NCBI RefSeq assembly: GCF_018130465.1
Contig: NZ_JAFCKJ010000012.1
Location: 124,001 to 188,000 of the forward strand
DNA length: 64,000 nucleotides
Direction: 5' to 3'
Source of the DNA: Bradyrhizobium canariense
GTDB taxonomy: Bacteria > Pseudomonadota > Alphaproteobacteria > Rhizobiales > Xanthobacteraceae
The notes under the pieces are model-generated. The model saw only the letters and a list, made by a program, of their open reading frames with translations. It was not told the DNA's origin and did not search any database. How positions within the stretch are numbered: position 1 is the stretch's first letter; each line of letters begins with the position of its first letter. The position numbers were made by a program, and so were the translations under genes. Positions 7,765 to 16,294 of this stretch are shown here, in pieces.

Positions 7765-9009
7765 CTAATGCTCGAACACCAGCCGCGCGCCGACCGTGCC
7801 TTCGAGGCTGCGGATCTGCTCCAGCAGCGCACCTGAATCCTGGCCGCCGAGGTCGGCGTCGAGCACGACGTAACCGAGGTCGCCGGAGGTCTCCAGATAT
7901 TGCGCGGCGATGTTGATGTCGCGCTGGAGGAAGACCTCGTTGAGCCGGCGCAGCATGCCCGGCACGTTGCGATGGACGTGGCTGAAGCGCGCGCCGGAGG
8001 GACGCAGATGCAGTTGCACCTCCGGAAAATTCACCGCCCCCGTGGTCGAGCCGGTGATGAAGAAGTCGACCAGCTTGCGCGCCACCTCGCCGCCGATGCG
8101 CTCCTGCGCCTCCTCGGTCGAGCCGCCGATATGCGGGGTGAGGATGACGTTGCCGAGGCCCTGCACCGGGCTCTTGAAGCGGTCCGAGTTCGAGGACGGC
8201 TCGACCGGAAACACGTCGATGGCGGCGCCCGCGAGATGGCCGTCGCGCAGAGCAGCCGCCAGCGCATCGAGATCGACGACGGTGCCGCGGCTGTTGTTGA
8301 TCAGGAGGGAGCCGGGCTTCATCGCCCGCAGCTCTTTCTCGCCGATCATGCCAGCGGTCTCCGGCGTCTCCGGCACGTGCAGGCTGACGACGTCGCTCTG
8401 CGCCAGCAGCTCTTCCAGCTTCTCGACCGGCTCGGTGTTGCCGTGGCGGAGCTTGTCGGTGCGGTCGAAATAGATCACGCGCATGCCGATCGCCTCCGCC
8501 AGCGTCGAGAGCTGCGAGCCGATATTGCCGTAGCCGATGATGCCGAGGGTGCGGCCGCGCACCTCGCGGCTGCCGGTCGCCGACTTGTCCCAGCCGCCCT
8601 CATGGGCCGACACCGAGCGCGGGAAGATGCGCCGCAGCAGCATCACGATCTCGCCGATCACGAGCTCGGCGACGCTGCGCGTGTTGGAGAACGGCGCGTT
8701 GAACACCGGAATGCCGCGCTTGCGCGCCGCCAGCAGATCGACCTGGTTGGTACCGACGCTGAAGCAGCCGACCGCGAGAAGCTGGTCGGCCGCTTCCAGC
8801 ACCTCGTCGGTGATCTGGGTGCGCGAGCGGATGCCGAGCAGCGACACGCCCTTGAGCGCCCGCCGCAAATCCTCGCCGTCCAGCGCCTTGGTCAGGCGCT
8901 CGACATTGGTGAAACCTGCGCTTCTGAACAGGTCCACGGCGCTGTCATTGACGCCTTCGAGCAGCAGCGCCTTCGCGTTCCGCTCAGGGCTTTGGCCTGG
9001 GGCTGGCAT
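7765..9009 (-). CDS. serA: D-3-phosphoglycerate dehydrogenase
   Basis: This 414-residue enzyme oxidises 3-phosphoglycerate to 3-phosphohydroxypyruvate, the first step of serine synthesis. The start at 9009 gives the E. coli-type length; upstream codons would add an unlikely 83-residue tail running into a repeat. The NAD-binding Rossmann motif appears in LGIIGYGNIGSQ, the active-site arginine region in NNSRGTVVDL and the catalytic His in LTPHIGGSTEEAQ. A C-terminal ACT-type regulatory domain (from about residue 335, ...HVHRNVPGMLRRLNEVF...) suggests serine feedback. It is transcribed alone. Confidence 0.93.
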   Translation of the reverse strand: MPAPGQSPERNAKALLLEGVNDSAVDLFRSAGFTNVERLTKALDGEDLRRALKGVSLLGIRSRTQITDEVLEAADQLLAVGCFSVGTNQVDLLAARKRGIPVFNAPFSNTRSVAELVIGEIVMLLRRIFPRSVSAHEGGWDKSATGSREVRGRTLGIIGYGNIGSQLSTLAEAIGMRVIYFDRTDKLRHGNTEPVEKLEELLAQSDVVSLHVPETPETAGMIGEKELRAMKPGSLLINNSRGTVVDLDALAAALRDGHLAGAAIDVFPVEPSSNSDRFKSPVQGLGNVILTPHIGGSTEEAQERIGGEVARKLVDFFITGSTTGAVNFPEVQLHLRPSGARFSHVHRNVPGMLRRLNEVFLQRDINIAAQYLETSGDLGYVVLDADLGGQDSGALLEQIRSLEGTVGARLVFEH

Positions 9010-9135
9010 AAGATCTCCGTGGGTCACAGCTTTGCCGCAGCTCTTAGACCGCGGGGGATGCGCAGCACAATAGGGGTTGGATACGGGGAGAAGATGGCGT
9101 GGGATAGACCTGCTTGGCATCCCACTACTTTCTTC

Positions 9136-9290
9136 CGTCATCCTGAGGTGCGAGCCATGCGACGCAAAGCGTCGCGTGGGGAGCCTCGAAGGATGAACGG
9201 CCCCAGCTGGGCCGTCGCCCTTCGAGGGCCGCTGAAGGAGCGGCCACCTCAGCGACAACGGCTACGCCGTTGCGCGGGGGTGACGGTATC
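9136..9290. repeat. Palindromic intergenic repeat between serA and rhodanese gene
   Basis: The stretch starts with CGTCATCCTGAGGTGCGAG and contains nested inverted repeats (ACGCAAAGCGTCGCGT; CCCAGCTGGG; AACGGCTACGCCGTT). It also holds the phrase CCTCGAAGGATGA and its mirrored counterpart CCCTTCGAGG. This is the composition of dispersed Bradyrhizobium/Rhodopseudomonas palindromic elements and explains the 285-base gap upstream of serA. It has no coding content. Confidence 0.7.
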
Positions 9291-9294
9291 AGCG

Positions 9295-10527
9295 TCAGAT
9301 GACGTAAAACCCGTGCGTTCCGTCAAGACGCAATTGGTCGACGAGGCCGTATTCCCAGTCGAGATAGGCCTGCATCGCGCGCTCGGCGACGCCGGTGCCC
9401 TCATAGGGGCGGCGGTAGCGGTGGGCCGGGTCGGGCTTGGGCAGGACGTGCGGCGGACCGATTTCGAGCGCGCCGTCATAGCCGCCTTCGCGCACATAGA
9501 CCTCCCAACCCATCTGCGCGAGCCAGGACGCCGTCATGTCGGCGCGGACGCCCTTGTCGTCGGTCAGCACGATGCGCGCGCCGCGCACCGGCGCGGCCAT
9601 GTCGGTTTCCTGGACGAGCTGGCCGCCGGGATAGTGGCGGAAGCCGGGGAGATGGCCGGCTGCAAATTCCTCGGCGTCGCGCACGTCGAAACGATAGAGC
9701 GTGCGATCGGTCTGCGCGACAAGCGCAGCCATCTCGCTCGCGCCGATATGGCGGACGCCGGCGCGATAGGCGACGTCGCGCGCATTGGCCGGCCCACCCT
9801 CGAACGGCCCGATCGCGCCGCGCCGGTCGGCACCATGGTCGAGCGTATGCCGCGCCAGCGTCCAGCCGATGGTACCGTTGCGCAGTGCCCGGACCTTGTT
9901 GGGCACGCCGGCATTGATCAGCGACTGGGTACCGATGATCGAGCGGGTGCGGCCGGCGCAATTGACGATGATGGTGGTGTCGGCATCGGGTGCCGCCTGC
10001 CCTGCCCGCAGCACCAGCTCGGCGCCGGGCACGCTGACCGAGCCCGGAATGTTCATGGTGGCATATTCGTCGAAGCGGCGGACGTCGAGGATGGCGATGT
10101 TGGCTTTGTCCGCGATGAGTTTTGCCACCTCGTCGGCACTGAACGAGGGCGTGTGCCTGCGCGATTCGACCAGCTCGCCAAAGGCCTTGGAGTAGGAGTT
10201 GACGTCCTCGAACACCTGATAGCCGGCCGCGCGCCAGGCCTTCAGCCCGCCATCGAGCGCGCTGATATTGGTAAAGCCGAGCGCGGCGAGCCGCTCGGCG
10301 CCGGCAGTCACGAGGCCCTCGCCGTCATCATAGAGCACGATCGCCACGTCCTTGCGCGGCAGCCTGACCTCGGCTTCGATCTCGATCCGGTCCGCGGCCA
10401 TGTTCGCCGCGAACAACGGATGTCCCGTCGCGAAACCAGCCTCGTGCCTGAGATCGAGCAGCGCTATCTCCTCGCGGAGCAGCAGCGCGCGGCGGATGTC
10501 GGCGGGGGTGACGGTGGTGAGCTTCAT
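9295..10527 (-). CDS. Multi-domain rhodanese-like sulfurtransferase
   Basis: This 410-residue protein starts at an ATG at 10527 (MKLTTVTPADIRRALLL). Three rhodanese-type modules can be seen. The first (~1-110) has DLRHEAGFATGHP but no active cysteine. The second (~130-230) has DVRRFDEYATMNIPG and an active-site loop NCAGRTRS with the catalytic Cys. The third (~270-370) has DVRDAEEFAAGHLPG but TDDKGVRAD where the Cys loop should be. Only the middle domain should transfer sulfur; the others may bind partners. No cysteine or molybdenum metabolism gene is adjacent, so its physiological acceptor is unknown. Confidence 0.87.
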   Translation of the reverse strand: MKLTTVTPADIRRALLLREEIALLDLRHEAGFATGHPLFAANMAADRIEIEAEVRLPRKDVAIVLYDDGEGLVTAGAERLAALGFTNISALDGGLKAWRAAGYQVFEDVNSYSKAFGELVESRRHTPSFSADEVAKLIADKANIAILDVRRFDEYATMNIPGSVSVPGAELVLRAGQAAPDADTTIIVNCAGRTRSIIGTQSLINAGVPNKVRALRNGTIGWTLARHTLDHGADRRGAIGPFEGGPANARDVAYRAGVRHIGASEMAALVAQTDRTLYRFDVRDAEEFAAGHLPGFRHYPGGQLVQETDMAAPVRGARIVLTDDKGVRADMTASWLAQMGWEVYVREGGYDGALEIGPPHVLPKPDPAHRYRRPYEGTGVAERAMQAYLDWEYGLVDQLRLDGTHGFYVI

Positions 10528-10714
10528 CGGACATGCAGCCTTCGAAGTTTGAACAGCGCGCTTTTGGCCGATTGCGGACCGCTTGACCAGCCCGACGGGC
10601 TGGTATGCCCTCCCACTCTGCGGCATGCAATCCCGTGGAGCTGCTGAAAAGAAGCATGTTGTCCGCGGGCGCGGGGCGGGTAAAGTTCCGATTCGCGCGT
10701 TGGGGAGGGGCAGC

Positions 10715-11383
10715 ATGCGAACCATAAAATTCCTGGTGGCGTTTCTGGTGCTTCCGGGTGCGGCCATGGCCGCGTTGACCAATGCGGAGCGCAAGTCCCA
10801 ATTCGAGCGGGCGATGGCGTCGATCATAGCAGCGACGACGCCGACCGTGTTCGGCTTCGTCCGCGACACGCTGATCAAGGACTACGTCGCCTGCAAACCC
10901 AACAAGGGACAGGCCGTGGAGCTGGTCCACGCAAGCTACTTTCGTACCTGCGAACAGGACGACGCTTCGGTGACAGGCGACCGCGCACTGGAAGCCTGTC
11001 AGCTCCGCTACGGCAAGCCGTGCGCCCTGCTGGCGGTGAACGAGGAGATCGTCGCGGAAGGTGAACTGACAGCGCGAGACATGCCGCGTCTGCATTATGC
11101 GGGCAAGTATGATCTGTCCCAGATTCCGATCATCCGGCGGGTCACTCGGCAGCGCCCTGAAGTGCAGAACTACGACAAGGCCATGGAGCCCAAGGCGATC
11201 GCGATACATCCCTGGGGCAAGCTGTTCCTCTCGGCAGGGGACCCCAGCCTGAAGGACGCCCAGACCTCGGCGCTGGCGAAATGTAACAGCGATCCCGCGC
11301 GGAACGGCCGGGATGGCGGCTGCTTCGTCTACGCCGTCAACAACGACGTCGTCATCGACGAACGGCGCATGCAGGCGAAGTGA
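10715..11383 (+). CDS. Secreted hypothetical protein, 222 aa
   Basis: The ATG at 10715 is preceded by GGGGAGGGG, and the first 19 residues (MRTIKFLVAFLVLPGAAMA) form a clear signal peptide. The mature part has six cysteines in pairs (YVACKP, FRTCEQ, LEACQL, GKPCALL, LAKCNS, GGCFVYAV), suggesting disulfides in the periplasm. The C-terminal ALAKCNS...CFVYAVNNDVV pattern resembles the short SEL1/DUF4189-like stress repeats that read 'ALxxCxx...Cxx(Y/V)A'. The exact family is not recognised. It is divergent from the rhodanese gene and convergent with the PepSY gene. Confidence 0.75.
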   Translation: MRTIKFLVAFLVLPGAAMAALTNAERKSQFERAMASIIAATTPTVFGFVRDTLIKDYVACKPNKGQAVELVHASYFRTCEQDDASVTGDRALEACQLRYGKPCALLAVNEEIVAEGELTARDMPRLHYAGKYDLSQIPIIRRVTRQRPEVQNYDKAMEPKAIAIHPWGKLFLSAGDPSLKDAQTSALAKCNSDPARNGRDGGCFVYAVNNDVVIDERRMQAK

Positions 11384-11440
11384 CATGACGACGGCGGGTC
11401 GCCCAAGCGGCTCCAAACCCTGTCGAAGCGGTTCGCCCGT

Positions 11441-12634
11441 TCACTCGCCCGGCACGAGCCGCCCGAGCGGCGGCTGGGCCGGGCGGCGCAGCTTGCGGCG
11501 CGACAGATAGAGCAAGACGCCGGTGACCGCGAACAGCGGCATCAGCGCGGCTGCGAGCATGAAGGCGAGCTTGCCGGGCCAGCCCAGAAATGCGCCGCGA
11601 TGGATGTCGAGGACGTTTGCGATGATCTTCTCGCCGAACGTCTTGTCGGCGTAGCGTTCCGCGGAGACCAGCTGACCGGTGACGGCATCGATGCGGAATT
11701 CGTCGCGCGTGGTGTCGAGCGTGGAATCCTTCCCCCACGACCGGACTCGGATCACCGTGCCCGGACCGGCGGGCAGCGTCAGCAACGCCTTGGAGAAACG
11801 GCTGCCCTCTTCGTGCAGGAAGGCGGCCCACGCGCGATCAAAGCCGATCGGCTGTGCCGTCTCGCTGACGCCGGCGGCACGCAACGCCTTTGTGGGCATC
11901 ATGGGCTGCATCTTCGCAGCAGTGACTTGTGGACGCGACAGCAGCCAGACGACGCCATCCTTGTACCAGTCGAACGAGTACCACAGCCCCGTCAGCGTCA
12001 TCACCAGATAGACCGGCAGGACCCAGGTGCCGATCACCGCATGCAGCGAGCGATGCAGACCGCGGCCAGTGAGCACGAGATTTGGCTTCAGCCACGTCTT
12101 CACGCTGCCGGCACGCCGCGGCCAGCGCAGCACGAGGCCCGACACCAGCATGACGATGAGGCCGAGCGCGGCCACGCCGGTGATCTGGCGTCCCCAGCCC
12201 TTGGCGTCGCCGGGGATGAGCAGCCAGCGGTGCAGCCGGCGCACGGTCGCGAAAAACTCCTCGCCGCGCGGCGAGCCCAGCACGCGCGCGTCATAGGGGT
12301 CGACATAAAGCGAGGACGCCCGCGCGCCCTGCTCGTCGCGAGCGAAGCGGAGACGCACCGCCGCGGACGGGTCGCTCGACAGCGTGACGGCGGAAACGTG
12401 ACCAACATCCTGTGCGGCCTTCAGGCGCGCGATCAGTCCGTCCGGCGTCAGCGCGGGAGCCGAACGCGGCGTGACCCGCATGATCCCGGCATTCATCTGA
12501 TCGACGATCTCGTCCTCGAAACTCATGATCGCGCCGGTCAGCGCGATCAAGGCAAGCAGCAGCGCGAGCACGAGGCCGGCGATGGAATGGACCTGAAGCA
12601 GGATCGCCTTGATCGCGCGCCAGGACTCACGCAT
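11441..12634 (-). CDS. PepSY domain-containing iron-uptake membrane protein
   Basis: This 397-residue membrane protein has an N-terminal helix (SIAGLVLALLLALIALTG) and a periplasmic PepSY region. Central helices follow around VAALGLIVMLVSGLVLRWPR and a last helix near ALMPLFAVTGVLLYLSRR. The R-W-x-R dipeptides after the helices and the periodic His residues (VHSIAG, LHRWL, LHRSLHAVIG, DIHRG) match PepSY-TM 'iron-regulated' proteins. Those proteins sit beside TonB receptors and are thought to reduce siderophore iron. It lies directly downstream of such a receptor, separated by a 22-codon frame whose stop overlaps its start, so co-expression is expected. Confidence 0.88.
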   Translation of the reverse strand: MRESWRAIKAILLQVHSIAGLVLALLLALIALTGAIMSFEDEIVDQMNAGIMRVTPRSAPALTPDGLIARLKAAQDVGHVSAVTLSSDPSAAVRLRFARDEQGARASSLYVDPYDARVLGSPRGEEFFATVRRLHRWLLIPGDAKGWGRQITGVAALGLIVMLVSGLVLRWPRRAGSVKTWLKPNLVLTGRGLHRSLHAVIGTWVLPVYLVMTLTGLWYSFDWYKDGVVWLLSRPQVTAAKMQPMMPTKALRAAGVSETAQPIGFDRAWAAFLHEEGSRFSKALLTLPAGPGTVIRVRSWGKDSTLDTTRDEFRIDAVTGQLVSAERYADKTFGEKIIANVLDIHRGAFLGWPGKLAFMLAAALMPLFAVTGVLLYLSRRKLRRPAQPPLGRLVPGE

Positions 12635-12695
12635 CGGCGCCAGCCTTTCCGGTCCGCACGACCTGCAGATCGGCTTCCTCGCGCCGCGCGGCCAT
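12627..12695 (-). CDS. Possible 22-residue coupling ORF
   Basis: A short frame (ATG at 12695, stop TGA at 12627-12629) begins 2 bases after the TonB receptor stop and overlaps the first codons of the PepSY gene by 8 bases. The product starts MAARREEADLQVVRTGK and is charged and hydrophilic. It may serve to carry ribosomes from the receptor gene into the PepSY gene, or be a chance frame; nothing shows that the peptide itself has a function. Confidence 0.3.
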   Translation of the reverse strand: MAARREEADLQVVRTGKAGADA

Positions 12696-12697
12696 CG

Positions 12698-15022
12698 CTA
12701 GAACTTCACCGTTGCCGACAGAGACACCCGGCGCGCGTCGCCAATGGCGACGTTCAGAGCGTTTCCGGTGGTAGACGTATAATAGACCTTGTCGAACAGG
12801 TTCTTGACATTGAGCTGATAGGTTACCGGCAAATTGTCGACCTTGGTGTCGTAGGTCGCAAAGACGTCGGCGACGGTGTAGGCCGGCAGGAAGAACGTGT
12901 TGAGGGAGTCGCCCGGCCGGTCGCCGACATAGTGCGCGCCGCCGCCGAGCCGCAGGCGTCCGGGCAGCGCATCGCCGAAATCGTACACAAGATAGAGCGA
13001 AGCCGTGTTCATGGCAGCGTTCAGCAGCTTGGCGTTGCCGACAACGGGATCGTTGATCAGGCGTGCGTCGGTATAGCCGTAACTGCCGATCATGCTCCAT
13101 TGATCGGTCAGCTTGCCGGTCACGTCCAATTCGACGCCGCGCGACCGGGCCGCACCGGACGTGCGCCCCGTCGACTTGCCGCCGCCGAGATCATCCAGCA
13201 CCAGCACATTCTTCTTCTCGATGTCGTAGAATGCCAGGGTGCCCGACAGCCGCTTGTTGACATCGAACTTCAGGCCGGTCTCCCACTGCGTTCCCTCTTC
13301 GGGCGCAATGGTGGAGTCGACGATGAAACCGCCGGTGAACGCCGCGATGGTTGAGGTCGGCTTCAGCGACTGCGTATAGCTCACGTAATACGAGAGCTGA
13401 TCGTTCAGCTTGACGATGACGCCGCCGAGCGGCAGCACCTTGTCGCCCGACAAATTGGTGTTCGTGACGAAGGCGGGCCGGCCTTTGCCGGCGAGCTGTT
13501 CGTATTCCATCCAGCGCACGCCCCCGACGACCGACAGCCAGTTGGTCAGATGGAACGTGTCCTGGGCGAAGAAGCCGCGGGTGCCGAGCTTGTCGGTCTG
13601 CTCGCTGTCGGTTGCCGAAACGGTCGTGCCCGGCACGACCAGCCCGTAGACCGGGTTGTAGAAATTGAAGCTCGGGGTCGCCTGGCGAATCAGGTCGCGG
13701 CGATCGATCGTGCGATAGAGCGCCTCGCCTCCGAACAGGATCTCGTTGCGGAAGCCGCCCATCCAGACGTCACCCTGGAGATAGGAGGTGCCGTAGCTGG
13801 CGTTGCTCAGCGAATTCTGGGTGCCGTCGTTGCTGCGGGTCTCGACGCCGGTCGCCGCGTTGATGCCGGTGATGCGAAGCTGATTGGCGCTATAGGTCTC
13901 GGTGTTGTAGCTGTAGGCTGCCGTGACCTTCCAATTGTCGTCGAGCTTCTGCTCGACCGAGGCCTGCACCAGGTCCGAGGTGCCCCACATGTTGTTGAAG
14001 GGCTCGTCGAGCCGGCGCGTCGCCGGGATCGCCAGCGGCGCGCCCTTGACGAAGGCAGTGCCGCGGTCGAACGGATAGATGAACTCGCGGTGCTCATAGG
14101 TGAGCTGGATCGTCGTGCTGTCGCCGTACCAGGCCAGCGACGGATTCACCAGCATTTCCCTGTGGCGGCCGAAATTGCGCCAATAGTCCTCGCTGACACC
14201 GTAACCGACGAAGCGATAGGCAAGACCCTGGTCGCCGATCGGGCCGGTGATGTCGAGCGTGCCGTCGGCGCCGTTGCGATTGTTCGCGAATGTCGAGCCG
14301 AGCAACGTGATCGAGCCGTGCTGGTAGAGCTCCGGGCGCTTGCTGATGGTGTTGACGATGCCGCCGGGATCCATGATGCCGTAGAGCAGCGAAGCCGGGC
14401 CCTTCAGCACCTCGACGCTCTCGACCGCGGCATTCAGGCTGCGACCCTGCACCAGCGGCATGCCGTTGCGCATGATCGAGCCGTCGCGGTTGTCGCCGAA
14501 GCCGCGGCGGATCACGGCGTCCTGGGTGCCGGCGAGCGTGTTGGTCTGGGTGATCCCGCTGATGTTGACCAACGCATCGTCGATGTTGCGCGGGAGCTGA
14601 TCCTTCAACACCTGCTCGGGCACGACGTTGACGGACTGCGAGGTGTCGAGCGGCGAGGCGCCGCTGCGCAGCGTGGTCGCGCTCGGCATGGCGCGATAGC
14701 CAAGCTTGGCGGCTTGCTGCGCGGCCGCTTGTGCGGCTGCGCGCTCCGAGAGGGTCGGCGCTGCGGGTGCTGGATTGCGATTGCGCTGGCGCGCGGCGGT
14801 TTGCGCGCGGCGCGGAGATTGTTCCGATGCGCGCGCTGTTTTCGGCCGTGGCGCCGGCGCTTCCACCGTCACCGGCGGCAGTGCCGATTGTGCCTGCGCG
14901 CTCGTCGTGCTGGAGGGAGATTCGCCGAGCAGGACGGCTGCTCCGATGAGAAGACCTGCGCGGCTCTTGCCGGCACGAGTTCGACGGCCGCTGACGCGCT
15001 GGCCATCCAGATAGACACGCAC
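12698..15022 (-). CDS. TonB-dependent siderophore receptor
   Basis: This 774-residue outer-membrane receptor has a long basic N-terminus and a probable signal anchor (GLLIGAAVLLGESPS). An alanine/proline-rich linker follows, then a plug domain at about residues 120-230 (TSQSVNVVPEQVL, DDALVNISGITQTN, VEVLKGPASLLYG). A beta-barrel ends in the canonical aromatic C-terminus (SLSATVKF). No N-terminal signalling (STN) domain is evident. It should import ferric siderophores with TonB energy. The upstream region has two tandem Irr-box-like sites, and a PepSY protein follows, which supports iron-controlled uptake. The ligand (hydroxamate type is common) is not readable. Confidence 0.92.
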   Translation of the reverse strand: MRVYLDGQRVSGRRTRAGKSRAGLLIGAAVLLGESPSSTTSAQAQSALPPVTVEAPAPRPKTARASEQSPRRAQTAARQRNRNPAPAAPTLSERAAAQAAAQQAAKLGYRAMPSATTLRSGASPLDTSQSVNVVPEQVLKDQLPRNIDDALVNISGITQTNTLAGTQDAVIRRGFGDNRDGSIMRNGMPLVQGRSLNAAVESVEVLKGPASLLYGIMDPGGIVNTISKRPELYQHGSITLLGSTFANNRNGADGTLDITGPIGDQGLAYRFVGYGVSEDYWRNFGRHREMLVNPSLAWYGDSTTIQLTYEHREFIYPFDRGTAFVKGAPLAIPATRRLDEPFNNMWGTSDLVQASVEQKLDDNWKVTAAYSYNTETYSANQLRITGINAATGVETRSNDGTQNSLSNASYGTSYLQGDVWMGGFRNEILFGGEALYRTIDRRDLIRQATPSFNFYNPVYGLVVPGTTVSATDSEQTDKLGTRGFFAQDTFHLTNWLSVVGGVRWMEYEQLAGKGRPAFVTNTNLSGDKVLPLGGVIVKLNDQLSYYVSYTQSLKPTSTIAAFTGGFIVDSTIAPEEGTQWETGLKFDVNKRLSGTLAFYDIEKKNVLVLDDLGGGKSTGRTSGAARSRGVELDVTGKLTDQWSMIGSYGYTDARLINDPVVGNAKLLNAAMNTASLYLVYDFGDALPGRLRLGGGAHYVGDRPGDSLNTFFLPAYTVADVFATYDTKVDNLPVTYQLNVKNLFDKVYYTSTTGNALNVAIGDARRVSLSATVKF

Positions 15023-15105
15023 TTTCGATTCACTTCCAGGTCAGACACAGCATTGAAGCTGGCGCGTCTAACAGTCGCTGTGTGGGAAGAGAACCGTAAG
15101 CGGAC

Positions 15106-15136
15106 TTGAATCGCTCTAGTGTTGAATCGTTCTAAG
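15106..15136. promoter_or_regulatory. Tandem Irr/ICE-box-like sites upstream of siderophore receptor
   Basis: Two direct copies 16 bases apart, TTGAATCGCTCTAG (15106-15119) and TTGAATCGTTCTAAG (15122-15136), lie 84 bases upstream of the receptor start. On the receptor strand the second reads CTTAGAACGATTCAACA, close to the rhizobial iron-control element TTTRGAAYNRTTCYAAA as I recall it (14 of 17 positions). This suggests control by Irr. Confidence 0.55.
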
Positions 15137-15231
15137 CTTCGATCGCGCTATTCGGCAATCCTCGATTGATTGAGCAGCGAGCGCGACACGCAGCGCGCGA
15201 ATTCGGCAACGTGTCGCGGCATTGTGCGATC

Positions 15232-16119
15232 TCACGCGATGGCGGGAGCCATCAGCTCGTCGAGCTTGCGCTTGAGCGCGGTGCCGTCGGACAACGCGCG
15301 GAGCGGCGGACGCACCCGCAGCCAGCTCGCATCGCCCGTCTGTGCCGCGAGGATGGCTTTCAGCGTCGTGAGGAAGGATGGTGATTTCACCACGATGTCC
15401 ACGGCAGCCTGCATGCGCGCTTCGACATCCTTGCCGTCGATCATCGCCTTGACCAGCTGGGGCGCGATGTTGGCCATGCCGCAGATGGTGCCGGCACCGC
15501 CGGCGGCGATCGCGCGAGTGATGTCAACCTCGTTGCCGACGGTGATGGCGAGTTCGGGAGCGGCGGCGCGGAACGCCTGGAACTGCTTGAAGTCGCCGCT
15601 GGAGTCTTTCAGGCCTGCAACGACCTTGCCGTAGCGCTTGCGCAAATTCGCGGCGACGCCGGTCGGGATCGCGATACCCGAGATCTGCGGGATATGATAG
15701 AGGTAGGCGCGCAGGCGATCGTCGGCGACGCCGTCGAGGATCGCGGCAAAGGCATCCTCGATGCCTTCGGGGGTGACGCTGCGGTCGAAGTAAGGCGGCA
15801 GCAACAGCACGTGGCGCAGGCCGAGGCCGAGCACGGCGCGCGTCAATGCGATGCTGTCGCTGATGGCGGGGAAGCCGCCGCCGATTCCAATTCGTTCCGG
15901 CGCGACGCCGGCCTTGAGCACGGCCTCGATGGTCGCGACGCGTTCGGTGACATTGAAGGAGGTGCCCTCGCCGGTGGTGCCGAACAGCACGACACCGTCG
16001 ACGCCCTTGCCGAAGAGTTGCTTGGCGTGGGCCGCGAGCTTTGCGGAGTCCACGCTGCCGTCGGTCGCCAGCGGCGTCGCCGACGCCACCCAGAACCCGC
16101 GAATTGCCTCCGTCATCAC
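15232..16119 (-). CDS. DapA/NanA-family (dihydrodipicolinate synthase-like) aldolase
   Basis: This 295-residue TIM-barrel protein has the N-terminal GVVLFGTTGEGTSFNV substrate loop and the Schiff-base lysine in VVAGLKDSSGDF. The Tyr that relays protons is likely in LYHIPQ. It is not necessarily the lysine enzyme: the real lysine genes in this window are elsewhere, and it sits divergent from an FAD-linked hydroxyacid oxidase and GntR regulator. A catabolic keto-acid lyase or dehydratase acting on a sugar acid is the likelier role. Start codons at 16119 and 16116 are both possible. Confidence 0.85.
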   Translation of the reverse strand: MMTEAIRGFWVASATPLATDGSVDSAKLAAHAKQLFGKGVDGVVLFGTTGEGTSFNVTERVATIEAVLKAGVAPERIGIGGGFPAISDSIALTRAVLGLGLRHVLLLPPYFDRSVTPEGIEDAFAAILDGVADDRLRAYLYHIPQISGIAIPTGVAANLRKRYGKVVAGLKDSSGDFKQFQAFRAAAPELAITVGNEVDITRAIAAGGAGTICGMANIAPQLVKAMIDGKDVEARMQAAVDIVVKSPSFLTTLKAILAAQTGDASWLRVRPPLRALSDGTALKRKLDELMAPAIA

Positions 16120-16209
16120 ACCATCCGTTGCTGTGGCTTCGGACCAGGCCTCTGATCTGGAAAGATCTTAAGGGGCTTGGCGAGCCTTGTTTTTGCTTTA
16201 CTTTTAGTC

Positions 16210-16226
16210 TTGTACCTTACATACAA
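16210..16226. promoter_or_regulatory. Inverted repeat, candidate GntR/FCD operator
   Basis: TTGTA-CCTTACA-TACAA lies in the divergent region between the DapA-like and FAD oxidase genes, 68 bases upstream of the oxidase start. FCD-type GntR regulators bind short TGT/ACA inverted repeats, and such a regulator is encoded by the second gene of this operon. Confidence 0.4.
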
Positions 16227-16294
16227 CAGAGACGCAAATCCTTTCCGCCGTTACGGCGCGCATAAGACGCAGCCGGATTTTGAGGAGGTCTCGC

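Noticed and set aside
7900-10647. A 915-codon open frame on the plus strand across serA and the rhodanese gene
   Set aside because: It is antisense to two well-conserved genes, has biased low-information composition typical of GC-rich shadow frames and runs through a palindromic repeat.
15232-16119. Calling the DapA-like gene the lysine-pathway dapA
   Set aside because: Its neighbours are an FAD hydroxyacid oxidase and GntR regulator, not lysine genes, so a catabolic role is more likely; the name was left blank.
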